The translations under genes and the position numbers were made by a program. Shown piece by piece: positions 36,092 through 46,300 of a stretch of 64,000 nt of DNA. The DNA is from Berkiella sp963803015 (GTDB lineage Bacteria > Pseudomonadota > Gammaproteobacteria > Berkiellales > Berkiellaceae), in NCBI GenBank assembly GCA_963803015.1, contig CAWDKV010000011.1, positions 248,001-312,000 of the forward strand. Reading direction: 5' to 3'. The notes below the pieces were generated by a model. That model was not told the DNA's origin, searched no databases, and was given only the letters and a program-made list of their open reading frames with translations. Positions within the stretch are counted from its first letter, which is position 1. Every line of letters begins with the position of its first letter.

Positions 36092-36266
36092 TGCTGATTA
36101 TCCTCTTCAGCTCTTATTACCTAGAGCATTATTGTCACTATTCAGATTGTTCCTAACTAAGTTGAGAAGACAAGTCTGAACAGCTATGCACGAAATTACA
36201 GGTAGTATAGCATTGAATATGCACAGATAGTATTACTCCTCTTCCTTGAGAAAATAGCTTAAAAAC

Positions 36267-36530
36267 TTACTTCAATCTGCCTGCCCAAGGTCTTGCAGAA
36301 CGCACGTTGCCGGCAGTAAAAGCCCTAAGCCAACGGAAAAAAACAGGTAAGGAAAACCCAAACCTTCTTAGTATCATAAAAAATGCGCACACACAACACG
36401 CTAGGGCAAAAGTCCATAAGCGGATATGAAGGGTGAATAACAATAAAGGAATAGCGGAATAGGCATCAACGACAAAAAACATCGGTGTTCTTGCGGAGTC
36501 TCGCCAGTGGACTGTGTCTGGATGTCTCAT
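36267..36530 (-). CDS. icmT: IcmT
   Basis: The 87-aa protein matches IcmT in size (86 in Legionella) and pattern: VHWRDSARTPMFFVVDAYSA at the N-terminus, then hydrophobic segments (AIPLLLFTLHIRLW and FALACCVCAFFMILRRFGF) and a basic C-terminus with RSARPW. IcmT is a small inner-membrane Dot/Icm protein, needed for pore formation and egress in Legionella. ATG at 36530 is chosen over the TTG one codon upstream because AGGAGG lies 4 bp before it. It ends the dotD-dotC-dotB-icmT series. Confidence 0.92.
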   Translation of the reverse strand: MRHPDTVHWRDSARTPMFFVVDAYSAIPLLLFTLHIRLWTFALACCVCAFFMILRRFGFSLPVFFRWLRAFTAGNVRSARPWAGRLK

Positions 36531-36560
36531 CAAACCTCCTTCGTTACCCTGGTATTATGT

Positions 36561-37727
36561 CTACTCTTTTTTAACTGCCCCAGCATCGCGATCAGCGCTT
36601 TTTGAAGTGGCTGCCATGAGATTATAGGTTCTTTCACTAATCAGACCTTCATCAAACTTTCGTTTGGCATCCACTATCATCGGTTGACCGCGTTCTTTTA
36701 ATAATTGACGAGTTTGATTGGCAAGATTATCTACTTCGGTTGTAACAAGAATGTCTCGGATCTCTTCGTCAAAGACTAAATATTCTCGTAGAGCGACACG
36801 CTTACCATCAACAGTCGGAACTAATTTTTGCCAAATGACCATGCGCAAGCATTCTAAAATATCCAAGGCCCGACCATTACGCTCTTCTGGCGGGAAGGTA
36901 GATATCATGCGGCGAACGCAGTCGGCTACACCATTACTGTGTAGGGTTGTATACACGGGGTGACCGGTGAGTGCGGCATCTATTACCGCAGCAATCGTTT
37001 CTGCATCGCGCGCTTCCCCCACCAATATTAATCCTGGTTTTCGACGCAAAGCGTTTCTTACACCATCAGCAAAAGAAGCCAAGTGCTTTGGGATTTCAGT
37101 TTGACTGATAATTGAAGTTGGCTTTTCGATAGAATCATAGACGAATTCTATGGGAGCCTCATAAGTTAAAATTTTTCGGTTAGCATCGGGCTCGGAAGCA
37201 ATTTCTCTAATAATGGATGCAAGAAGGGTACTTTTCCCTGAACCCGTTGAGCCTGTGACGACAATAATACCTTGCATCGGGGCCATATTCTCTAGAATAC
37301 GTGGATCAACGCTCATCGTGGATAAAGGAGGGGGTTCTCCAGGAATGGTTCTCGCGGTAATTTGAATGGCATCATGGCCTTCTACTTGGCAAGGTGTGCC
37401 ATTGATACGAAACCTAAAACGGGAAGTTCTATCAGGTTTGATTTCATAATGGGTATCGACATCTCGTCCGGATGAGATCTGCGTGGTGCCATTAGGACCG
37501 TAAATCCAATTGAGCATTTCGCCAACTTCAGTTTGCGAAATTTTACGTTGAGTAACGGGATAAAGACGACCATGCACTTCTGCTAATATGCGCGAATCGG
37601 ATTGGATAGTGATATCAGAAGCCCCTTCTTTAGTGCAATGCAAAAACATGCGATCCATGTCCCGCGCGCTAAAGCGAGGAGGTTCTTCAGGAAGCAAGTA
37701 CTTTTTTGCATCTACATTATCTGTCAT
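36561..37727 (-). CDS. dotB: DotB, PilT/VirB11-like secretion ATPase
   Basis: DotB is the hexameric ATPase that docks on DotO to activate the channel. The 388-aa length matches Legionella DotB (377). Walker A GSTGSGKSTLLASI lies near residues 158-171. The Asp/His boxes and Walker B follow as KPGLILVGEARDAETIAAVI and TGHPVYTTLHSNG. The PilT-like N-terminal domain (DITIQSDSRILAEVHGRLYP) is intact. It overlaps the dotC stop by 11 bp and is followed by icmT after 30 bp. Confidence 0.96.
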   Translation of the reverse strand: MTDNVDAKKYLLPEEPPRFSARDMDRMFLHCTKEGASDITIQSDSRILAEVHGRLYPVTQRKISQTEVGEMLNWIYGPNGTTQISSGRDVDTHYEIKPDRTSRFRFRINGTPCQVEGHDAIQITARTIPGEPPPLSTMSVDPRILENMAPMQGIIVVTGSTGSGKSTLLASIIREIASEPDANRKILTYEAPIEFVYDSIEKPTSIISQTEIPKHLASFADGVRNALRRKPGLILVGEARDAETIAAVIDAALTGHPVYTTLHSNGVADCVRRMISTFPPEERNGRALDILECLRMVIWQKLVPTVDGKRVALREYLVFDEEIRDILVTTEVDNLANQTRQLLKERGQPMIVDAKRKFDEGLISERTYNLMAATSKSADRDAGAVKKE

Positions 37728-38544
37728 CGGGTGGAGGCTGCCTATTTTGTGGAGTCATCTGCGTTTTCCATTCATTACTGGCTATATTAAATTGAGGTTT
37801 AGCAGTAATTCTAAATACTCTATCATTAATCGCCATTTGTGCATCACCACCGGTGACGCCAAAATCGACTTGAGCAACATAGGGTAGGCTAACCATGTTT
37901 TGAGCAAGCAAGGTGCGATAAATCACCATACCCTGATAATCACGTTTGAGTCGCCCTAGATTTTCAGTAAAAATAACATCTGCTTGCGTAATGCCAGCTT
38001 GCCAGCCTTCATCAATGTATCTATCCCATACTGATTTCTCACTACTGGTGCGAGGCTGTAAGGAACTATCTGGCATGCCAGGATCGGCATATTCAAGTCG
38101 AAGATATTCTCGCCAGGTGGGCGCCATGGTTACAAAGCGCGCTTGGGATTGAATGCTATAGGCTCTATCAGACACACGAATAATATCGTCAGAGGTTTGT
38201 TCTAGATTTTGTCTGCCTTCAATGAGTACAGGCGGGAGGACATTATCGTCTAATAACATAGCCGTAAAATTATAAATGAGATCAAGTTCTTTAGCGTGGG
38301 ATTCTGTCAGAGCATTAATCTGACTGGCGCGCCAGGCAAGACCGGCACGTGCACCGGTGCTTAAAGCCGCTTCACGTAAGGATTGATAACGGATCCCTGA
38401 TAGCCCGCTCCCTGGTAGGGTGGCATTAGCTTCTGCATGATATTTATAAAGCGGAGGATCTGTCTGAATAGTGCTCTGGGGAGTTGTACAGCCACCAATC
38501 ACAGTAATCGTGCCAACTATAAAGATTATCACTAACTGCTTCAT
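37717..38544 (-). CDS. dotC: DotC, outer-membrane lipoprotein of the core complex
   Basis: DotC is a lipoprotein that with DotD recruits DotH to the outer membrane. The 275-aa precursor begins with a hydrophobic signal and a lipobox TVIGGCTTP, predicting Cys18-19 lipidation. The conserved DotC body includes GLAWRASQINALTESHAKEL and WDRYIDEGWQAGITQADVIF. Length is close to Legionella DotC (303). It lies between dotD and dotB. Confidence 0.93.
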   Translation of the reverse strand: MKQLVIIFIVGTITVIGGCTTPQSTIQTDPPLYKYHAEANATLPGSGLSGIRYQSLREAALSTGARAGLAWRASQINALTESHAKELDLIYNFTAMLLDDNVLPPVLIEGRQNLEQTSDDIIRVSDRAYSIQSQARFVTMAPTWREYLRLEYADPGMPDSSLQPRTSSEKSVWDRYIDEGWQAGITQADVIFTENLGRLKRDYQGMVIYRTLLAQNMVSLPYVAQVDFGVTGGDAQMAINDRVFRITAKPQFNIASNEWKTQMTPQNRQPPPDDR

Positions 38545-38630
38545 ATTAAAACCATGTCTCCTTAAAGACTCCCTTATTAAGAAGAGTATAACCCATCATC
38601 TGTATAAACTACATGTACGACCAAATGCAC

Positions 38631-39155
38631 TTACTTAATATAAGCATTTTGCGCGTACAAATCCTCGTTAGCTTTTCTGCTATAGATAGTGGGTTGATCA
38701 TTAGAGGTATAACGCAATTCAATGATTCGACTGGTTGGATATACAACCAAGTTGGCACGGTTACCTGCTTGTAGACCGGCATCTTTGACAACATCGGCAA
38801 TTATTCTTTCTCGACAGGAAATGGTAACGAGAACGGGGATGGCGGGTATGGGGCCAAGTACCTTGAGCCGGTAGCGCGTGAGACAAGCAACTTTTTCAAG
38901 TAAGGGCTCAATGGGGCCCGCCCAATCGATGCTCGTTAAGCCACCCATTCCGCCTTCAGGAGTGATCAATATGTCTGTGTTGATAGCATTTTTCTCATAA
39001 ACATCTTGCGCTAAGGCTAAGGTGCGCAAAGAATCTTCAACAGAGAGAGCTGTGTGAATGAGCTGTTCTTCAACATTAGATATTTTATAAGCAGGTTTTG
39101 ATGCACATCCAGCCAGCAATAGGGCGGGGGTTATCATCCATAATAATTTCTTCAT
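38631..39155 (-). CDS. dotD: DotD, outer-membrane lipoprotein of the core complex
   Basis: The 174-aa precursor has a signal peptide with lipobox LLLAGCASKP. A secretin N0-like fold follows, with HTALSVEDSLRTLALAQDVY and a beta-rich C-terminal half (LKVLGPIPAIPVLVTISC). Length matches Legionella DotD (163). It is the first gene of the minus-strand dotD-dotC-dotB-icmT series and is divergent from icmS across a 206-bp regulatory gap. Confidence 0.93.
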   Translation of the reverse strand: MKKLLWMITPALLLAGCASKPAYKISNVEEQLIHTALSVEDSLRTLALAQDVYEKNAINTDILITPEGGMGGLTSIDWAGPIEPLLEKVACLTRYRLKVLGPIPAIPVLVTISCRERIIADVVKDAGLQAGNRANLVVYPTSRIIELRYTSNDQPTIYSRKANEDLYAQNAYIK

Positions 39156-39361
39156 AGTGCCTCACCAAAAATCAAAGTGCTTTGAGTAATATATTGCTCA
39201 CTTAGCCTTTTCACAGTATATATGCATTCAGGCGGATATGCAGCGATTTTTCCTATACCCCCCAAAAAAACTTAAATTCGTTCTGAACTATTAGGAACTA
39301 AGGTACTCTAAAGATTAGAGATAGTAGGTTTCCAAGCTAAGATTATAAAATAGGAGTCTTC

Positions 39362-39706
39362 ATGACGACACCCATTGCTGAACAGATAGGTTTAATAGCA
39401 AAAGTGTTGCGCTGCAATTTTGTATTGCGTGAGCAACCCATTTCTATAGAACAAGTTTTTACTGAAACAGGATTGTTACCTGCCATCATGCGCAGAGCAG
39501 ATCAATTGTGTTCTTTTTGTTTAGGCTATGGTTTAGGAGTGAGCTTTGAGGATTCGCAAGGAGCAATGTTAGGGGTGCGTGTGAAATTTGATGAAGTTAC
39601 GCCTAATTCTTTACGGTTGCTTTGTGCAGCAGATGTTTTAATCGAATTAATTCAACATGCCCCCTCTCGGGAAATTACGCCGTTAGATGATTTAATGTAT
39701 GACTAA
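39362..39706 (+). CDS. icmS: IcmS, effector adaptor/chaperone
   Basis: IcmS is a small acidic cytoplasmic adaptor that with IcmW (and LvgA) delivers effectors to DotL. The 114-aa length equals Legionella IcmS. The body contains LRCNFVLREQPISIEQVFTE and CSFCLGYGLGVSFEDSQGAM, typical of the family. An AGGAG site precedes the ATG. dotM follows after 17 bp, and no icmR or icmQ lies between, unlike Legionella. Confidence 0.93.
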   Translation: MTTPIAEQIGLIAKVLRCNFVLREQPISIEQVFTETGLLPAIMRRADQLCSFCLGYGLGVSFEDSQGAMLGVRVKFDEVTPNSLRLLCAADVLIELIQHAPSREITPLDDLMYD

Positions 39707-39723
39707 TGAGATGAGGATAAAAG

Positions 39724-40890
39724 ATGAGTAAGCAAGGTGGTGGCGGTGGTGGTCAAGGAGAAGATGACTCCTATTCCTTACTATGGATCTTAGGCTCCAT
39801 CTTTGTAATCGGCGGCCTCATCTGGTGGTTTTATTCAGAAAAACTAAAATACGCTTTTCTCATGGTAAAAAAATATGAATTATTGGCCATTTCCTTCTTT
39901 ATTCATAGTGAAAATGTAAAGAGAGGATTAGAAGGTGTGAATATGGCCTTAGGAGATCAAAGCCTGTTAACCATGTTTTATACTAATCAAATCAGCCATT
40001 TTATTGGCCAATTCTTAATGTATCCCATTTGTTTTGTTTTAGTGATATTGGCCGTCATTATGTTCAAAGGCACTGCAACTATGCGCTTTACCAAAGCGTA
40101 CAATATGGATACTTTAATGCAGCAAGAAAAGGAAAATTATCCGCAAATTGCCCCTATAGTGGGTATAGATTTAATGGCGGAAGATATTAGCAAAGGCCCC
40201 TGGGCCATGTCGCAAAATCCTATGCAATTTGCTAGAGCTGAAAATCTATTAAAAGTAGAAATGATAGCGGATAGAAAAGCTGCCTGGAAGGCAGATGGTT
40301 TAACTAAAGCGACAGTAATTAAGGAAAAAGCACAACAAGTTTTTGCTTCTCAATTGGGTCCCTTATGGTCAGGTGTGGACAATTTACCACCGCATACTAA
40401 AGCGCTTTATGCTGTCTTTTTAGCACGTGCTGAGCACGATACCGATGCTTGCCGTGGTTATCTTGCCAAACTGTCACGTTCTGCAGCAAAAGGTACAATT
40501 GACTATTCGGATACGGAAGAGTTCCTCAAAAAATATGGTAAATGTAAAGGGGCAAAATTATGTCAATCACGACATGCTTATGTCTCGACTTTAATGGCTT
40601 CAATGCTCGTACTTGCACGCGTCGATGGGGTATTAGCCTCATCAGATTTTTTGTGGGTAAAGCCAATTGATAGAAGATTGTGGTACACTCTTAATTGTGT
40701 AGGGAGACAAGTTGCAGTACCAGAAGTGGGGGGCGTATTTGCACACTGGTTAGCGGAAAAAGAAATGGGGAGACCCTTATCTGTTCCGATGGTTGATGAA
40801 GCAGTAAAGGCTTTAGAACTAGCGGTTGCTAACATGGTGTATATTCCTGCTGAAGGAGAAGAAATACCACCTCAGCAAACTGTAGGCTAA
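39724..40890 (+). CDS. icmP: DotM/IcmP, coupling-complex membrane protein
   Basis: DotM partners DotL in the type IV coupling complex and its cytoplasmic domain binds Glu-rich effector signals. The 388-aa length is close to Legionella DotM (about 376). It has a Gly-rich N-terminus, a first membrane segment (LLWILGSIFVIGGLIWWFYS), two more near residues 50-60 and 100-118, and then a soluble domain with PIVGIDLMAEDISKGPWAMS and positively charged helices. GAGGA precedes the ATG. dotL starts 13 bp later. Confidence 0.94.
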   Translation: MSKQGGGGGGQGEDDSYSLLWILGSIFVIGGLIWWFYSEKLKYAFLMVKKYELLAISFFIHSENVKRGLEGVNMALGDQSLLTMFYTNQISHFIGQFLMYPICFVLVILAVIMFKGTATMRFTKAYNMDTLMQQEKENYPQIAPIVGIDLMAEDISKGPWAMSQNPMQFARAENLLKVEMIADRKAAWKADGLTKATVIKEKAQQVFASQLGPLWSGVDNLPPHTKALYAVFLARAEHDTDACRGYLAKLSRSAAKGTIDYSDTEEFLKKYGKCKGAKLCQSRHAYVSTLMASMLVLARVDGVLASSDFLWVKPIDRRLWYTLNCVGRQVAVPEVGGVFAHWLAEKEMGRPLSVPMVDEAVKALELAVANMVYIPAEGEEIPPQQTVG

Positions 40891-40903
40891 GGGGGAGGTT
40901 TAA

Positions 40904-43276
40904 ATGACTATTCGTGGTTTAGAAGAGAAACATGAGCACGGCGCGCGGGAGATGGCGCGGGACACCCGCACACTAGGTGAGCGTCTTGCGGTATTTTTCT
41001 CGGATCCTCTTTATGTTGCTTGTATGCTAGGCACAGCAGTTGCTATATCTGTCATAATGCCCGCTATTGCTGATATCTCAGGATTAATAGGTCTTTGTAT
41101 TTTTTTATTTGCTTATACGCGCAAAGTGACTTTACCCGTTAAAATGCCCCTGATTTCTAAATTACCCGATTATAACGATTGTATCCCCGGTACCACCAAA
41201 CCCCGAAAAGCCGGTGGAATAGCCTTTTTTGGTAATGAAAAAAATACTCAAAAAGAAATTTGGTTTTCTAATGATGACATGCGTACCCACGTTTTAATTT
41301 TCGGCTCAACCGGTAGTGGTAAAACAGAAGCCTTAGTTTCTATTGCTTTTAATTCATTAATGCAAGGTAGTGGTTTTATCTACGTAGATGGTAAAGGTGA
41401 TAACTCTCTTTATGCCAAAGTATTTTCGATGGTCAGACGCATGGGGCGTGAAGATGATATATTACTGATTAACTTTATGACTGGTGCACGAGATATTATC
41501 GGTGCTCAAAAATCCACGATTCTCTAATACCATGAATCCATTTGCTAACGGTTCTTCGAGTATGTTATCTCAGTTAGTGGTTAGCTTAATGGATTCTGGT
41601 GGTGGCGGTGGAGATGGGGATATGTGGAAAGGCCGTGCCATTGCCTTCGTTGAAGCATTGATGAAAGTATTAGTGGCTATGCGTGATGAAGGTCATATTT
41701 TCTTGATGCCAACACTATTCGTAATTATTTTCATTCTAGAAAAATTAGAAATGATAGTGGTTGATAGAAAGTTTCCCTTTAAATGAACAGAGAAACTGTA
41801 TCATTAGATGGTTTGCCTCAAATCATTCTGGATCCAATAGATAACTATGTTTACAATTTACCTGGATATAATAAAGCGAAAAAAGGGAATCAAGCAGGTG
41901 AAGTACGTGAGCAACATGGGTTTATTACCATGCAATTAGGCCGGGTATTTAGCTCCTTGGCAGATACTTATGGACATATTATCCGTACCAATTTAGCCGA
42001 AGTAGATTTAAAAGACGTGGTGTTAAATCGCCGCATATTAGTGGTGTTATTGCCTGCCTTAGAAAAATCGCCGGAAGAATTATCCAACTTAGGTAAAATT
42101 ATTATTGCGTCCTTAAAGGCGATGATGGCAGCAGGTTTAGGAGACGAAGTAGAAGGGGACTATCGCGATGTTATTTTCCGCAAACCTACCAATTCGCCAA
42201 CTCCTTATGTCTGTATTATGGATGAGTACGGTTATTATGCTGTAAAAGGGTTTGCTGTGGTACCAGCGCAAGCACGTTCTTTAGGGTTCTCCGCAATTTT
42301 TGCTGGACAAGATTTACCTGCGTTCCAAAAAGCATCTAAAGAAGAAGCAGCTTCCATTGGTGCAAATACCAATATTAAAATTTGTATGAAAATGGAAGAT
42401 CCAACAGATACTTGGGAGTTCTTTAATAAAACCGCAGGTGAAACTTATGCTACAAGCGTGAGCGGCTTCCAAGTCAATTCTGGTAGCATGAGTAACAACT
42501 ACTCGGATTCTCGTAACGCATCAGTTGAGAAACGCGCCCGTATTGATTTATTAGATTTAAGAGATCAACGTGAAGGGGATGCGCATATCTTTTATCGCTC
42601 GAAAATTATTCGCGCTCGGATGTTTTATGCTAATCCAAAACCAGCAAAGCGCATGCAAGTGAATCAATTTTTATCGGTTGAAAGGCCTGCTGATCAAACG
42701 TTAGTCAATTTAGATAAACGTATTCGTCGTTTTGCGCAAGTCTTCACTGCGCCACAATTTGTCATGGAGCCCCCCGCTATCAATGAAGATATTAATGTGG
42801 TTGCCATGGCACTTTATAATTATCAAACCTTAAAACCTTTTGAAAGAAGTATTGCGGCTGTGATTGCTATTTTAGAAAAAGAAGTAGAAAAACAACGCAA
42901 AGTGCGTGAAGAAATTGAAGCTGAACAAGCACAAGAATTTGCCAATGAAGTGCATGCATTTACGCCAGTCTTTGTCCCAGATTTTGCAAAAGAAATTGTG
43001 GGTGAAGAGGACATGCAACGTTTTTCCAATCCTTTACTATTGAAAGGACGTACACGTGAAGCGTTAATGAATATTGAACGCTTGGCGGGTAAGTCTGAAC
43101 AAGATGCCATCAAGATCGCTGATAATATCATCCAGGATGTGATTAAAGCGACCTATTATCCGCCTAGAGACGTTTTAACCTTTGATCCTAAAGGGACACA
43201 AGACGCGCTTGATCAATTGTTTGCCATGCTCAGAATTGCCTTGCCGATTACCTCGGGCGGTCAATCAGGTACTTAA
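40904..43276 (+). pseudogene. icmO: DotL/IcmO type IV coupling ATPase, disrupted by clustered small indels
   Basis: DotL is the VirD4-like AAA+ ATPase that receives substrates. The first frame (to 41527) has two membrane segments and Walker A FGSTGSGKTEALV (about residues 136-148). The middle lies in another frame (41484-41786: MNPFANGSSSMLSQLVVSLM). The last part from 41783 returns to the first frame, with CIMDEYGYYA as Walker B. The changes fit an extra A in the A5 run near 41508, a missing G near 41705 (restoring DANTIRNYF), an extra T near 41735 and a missing base near 41780. Net shift is zero, and total length would be 790 aa (Legionella 783). Four indels in 275 bp suggest poor local sequence, but real damage is possible. 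Confidence 0.9.
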
Positions 43277-43297
43277 ATTTTTTTCAAAATTAAATAG

Positions 43298-43371
43298 GAA
43301 ACTATTCTTCTTTTTTGTTTGTCATAAAAATATAAACAAAATTGAATTGTTTTATGTGCGTCTACACATAA
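43298..43371 (+). promoter_or_regulatory. Leader shared with the second giant gene: GAAACTATTC-N10-TTTGTCATA plus inverted repeat
   Basis: GAAACTATTC at 43298 is followed after exactly 10 bp by TTTGTCATA at 43318. The same two blocks with the same spacing occur at 46823-46851. Just before the ribosome binding site, TTATGTG and CACATAA form a perfect 7-bp inverted repeat with a six-base loop. This suggests a common promoter or operator; the binding factor is unknown. Confidence 0.5.
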
Positions 43372-43385
43372 AGGAGTAAGATTCT

Positions 43386-46300
43386 ATGCCATCAGATGAT
43401 GAAAAAAAGAGAGAGCTTGAAACTGTAACAGTAACAGCACCTCAAACCGCGGAGGCAAGTGCACCAAAAGCGCCACCGCCGCCACCTCCTCCTAGTAAAG
43501 CTGGAGGAGCTGCGGTTTCTCCAACTACTAAAACGCCTGCAGCAGAAGGGAGCAAAAGCGATTTATTAGCCCAAATTCAGGGAACAAAATTAAAGTCTGC
43601 ACAACCTGCAGAAGTAAAGCCTGCAGAACAAGGTGGGTTAGTGGGAGGTTTGAGCGCGGTCATAGATCAAAAAGCGAAACAGTCTGGAAAGGCATCTGTA
43701 GATCCAAAAAATGATTTTGAGCAAGACTGGGGCGATGATGATGTCAAAGATAATAAAGATAATAAGGCTAGCGCAGGAGTAGCTGCTGCACCCGCAGCAC
43801 CTCAAAAACCGAGTGCGCCTACTCCCCCTGCTGCTCCCCCTCCAGCGTCTCCTATTGGGAAGCTACCAGGAGTTTCCGCTTCTATATCGGGACCAGACCC
43901 TTCATTATTTAATCTATTGGCTGGCGCTTTGGGTAAAAGAAGAGAGGCTGTAGCCCCAAGTGCAGCAAGCCCTCCTGTGTCAAAGGGGGACGAGAAGGAT
44001 GTTGAAGCAACCCCTCCTGCGCCACCACCAAGAGCACCAGCAGCTGGAAAACAACAACCCGAGTCGCAACCACTAAGTAAATACACAACTCTGACAGAAG
44101 CAGAAGTGGACGAATTTATAGAGAAAAATAAAGATAATAGTGGACCAATATATGGGGGTAGTGAGAGAGAAAGAAATAAAGCCGAAACAAATGCGCCAGC
44201 AGCAACAACCCCAACGACGACGACACAAGCACCAGCACCAGCAACAGCGTCAACACCTGCAACAGCTACAGCAGGAGAAGAACAACCACCAGAGCCTCCA
44301 CCACGAAATGTGACGCCTGAAGAGGTTGAAGCAAATGTGGCGCAATTTAAAGCAGAAGATGCCGCTAGAAAAGAAGCTGCTGCAGCAAGTGAAATAAAAG
44401 ATCCTGTTTATGGTCCAGCGCCTGAACCACCACCAAGAAAAGAAAGTTTAGGTGGTGGAGGAGACATGGCTGGAGGTGTCGGAGAGATGGCTGAGCTAGC
44501 AGATGGAAAAGATATGGCTGGTCTAGCTGGCGGAGGAGACATGGCTGGTCTAGCAGGAGCAGGTGATGTTGCGCCGGGTGTTCCTGGTCAAGCATCAGTG
44601 GAATCCGGAATTGACGCAGGGACGGCTACTTTTGCATGGCTAGATGCTGCAGATAAGATAGATCAAAATAAAGAAAAAGGAATAGAACCAACTGCCGATG
44701 AGCTTAGCCAAGAAGCAGAATTAAAAACTAAAGCAGTACAAGAGGGTGGTGAATTTGCAGTTATAGCGGGAGCGCTAGCCGCAACTGCTGAAGCAGGAGG
44801 CGAAGGTGAACAAGCTGCAGCAAAGTTAACTGAAGTGACCGATTCGCTAGGCATTAATAAGATGATGGCTGAGCAAATAAAGCCGCTTGTTGAGCCATTT
44901 TTGGATCAATTAAAGCAATTCTATGCTCAGATACCTCCGGAATTAAAACAGGGTTTTCAGGACGCGATGACTGCAGGCGGGGGATTTAAAAAAGCGTTTA
45001 AAGCGCTTGAATCAGGGGATGTTCAGCAAGCAATGGATGGTGTGAATGAAGTTATGAATGGGGTTAAAGGGCTATCTAGTACTGCTCAAAATTTACAAAC
45101 AGGTGGTCAAGCGCCCGCTGCGCCACCTGCAACAGCTACAGCGACTACACCGACAGCACCAGCGGCAGATGTGCCACCGGCAACAGCTTCATCGACCACA
45201 CCGCCAGCACCACCTCCTAGAAATGTAACACCTGAAGAGGTGCAAGCAAATGTAGCGAGATTTAAAGCAGAAGATGAAGCAAAACAAGCTTCTTCACCTG
45301 AAGGCGCTCCTCCTGCGCCACCGCCAAGGGATCCCCCAACAACATCTGCTGGACCGGCGCCTGCAACAGCTTCATCGACAACACCACCAGCACCTGAAGC
45401 AGATGCGCCAGCAGTTACAACAGCTTCATCGACAACACCGCCAGCACCTGAAGCAGATGCATCCGAAGCAGATGCGCCAGCAGCTACAACAGCTTCATCG
45501 ACTACACCGCCAGCACCAGCAGTAGATGCCCCCGCGCCTGCAGCAGCATCAACGACTAAGCCAAGTTTTGGCAAAGATCTCTTAGAGAGCACCGGGAATG
45601 CATTTCAAGATGCTCAAAAACATGAAGATCCTGGCGAACAATTAGGTGCCATGTTTGCAGCAGCTATAGGGGCTTTTTTTAAAGCATTATTTGGTGGGTT
45701 ATCTAGTGTCATGCCATCACTTGGCGTGAATCTTAGCGGATTTATTGGAGGTTTTGGTAACAAAGCAACGGCACAACTGGAAAATGCACAAGCTCCTGCG
45801 TCTGGGCCAGCTGTAAATGCAGACGTTGGAGTAGGGGCCTCTGTCTCAACACCTTTGATGCAAGCAACGGTACCTGGATTAGAAGCCTCAGTATCTGCGC
45901 CTGCGCCAGTTGCGGTAGATGCGAAACTGGGAGCTGACGCTACGGCTCAAACACCAGCGCCAGCTACAGCAGCAGGTGTATCAGCAGCAGCATCGGATAT
46001 AGACGCACAAGTGGGCGCACCAGTAACAGAAGAAGCTGCAGAAGCAGATATGTACGAAGAAAACATAGTAGAAGCAGATAATAAGCAAGATGAAGAAAAT
46101 AAGGAACTAGAAGGAGTCGCTTTATCTGTAGAAGCGGATCCAATAGAAGACATACATCTTCTATTTGAACAATCAGCGCCAGCGCCAGCAATTAATTTAA
46201 CATTAGGCGCTAATGCTGATGAAAATAAGCAACCAGAAGCTGTAAATGAAGAAAATGAAGTGTTAGGTGATATGCCAGTAACAGGAAATGAAGAAGTCTC

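Noticed and set aside
41480..41790. Programmed ribosomal frameshifting in dotL
   Set aside because: No proper X XXY YYZ slippery heptamer in the correct frame was found, and at least four changes would be needed; indels explain it better.
45107..45592. Antisense open frames within the giant genes (also 46636-45947, 47938-47342, 48802-48041, 49621-49034)
   Set aside because: GC-rich repetitive coding DNA leaves opposite strands open by chance; the Ser/Ala/Gly-rich products simply mirror the sense repeats.
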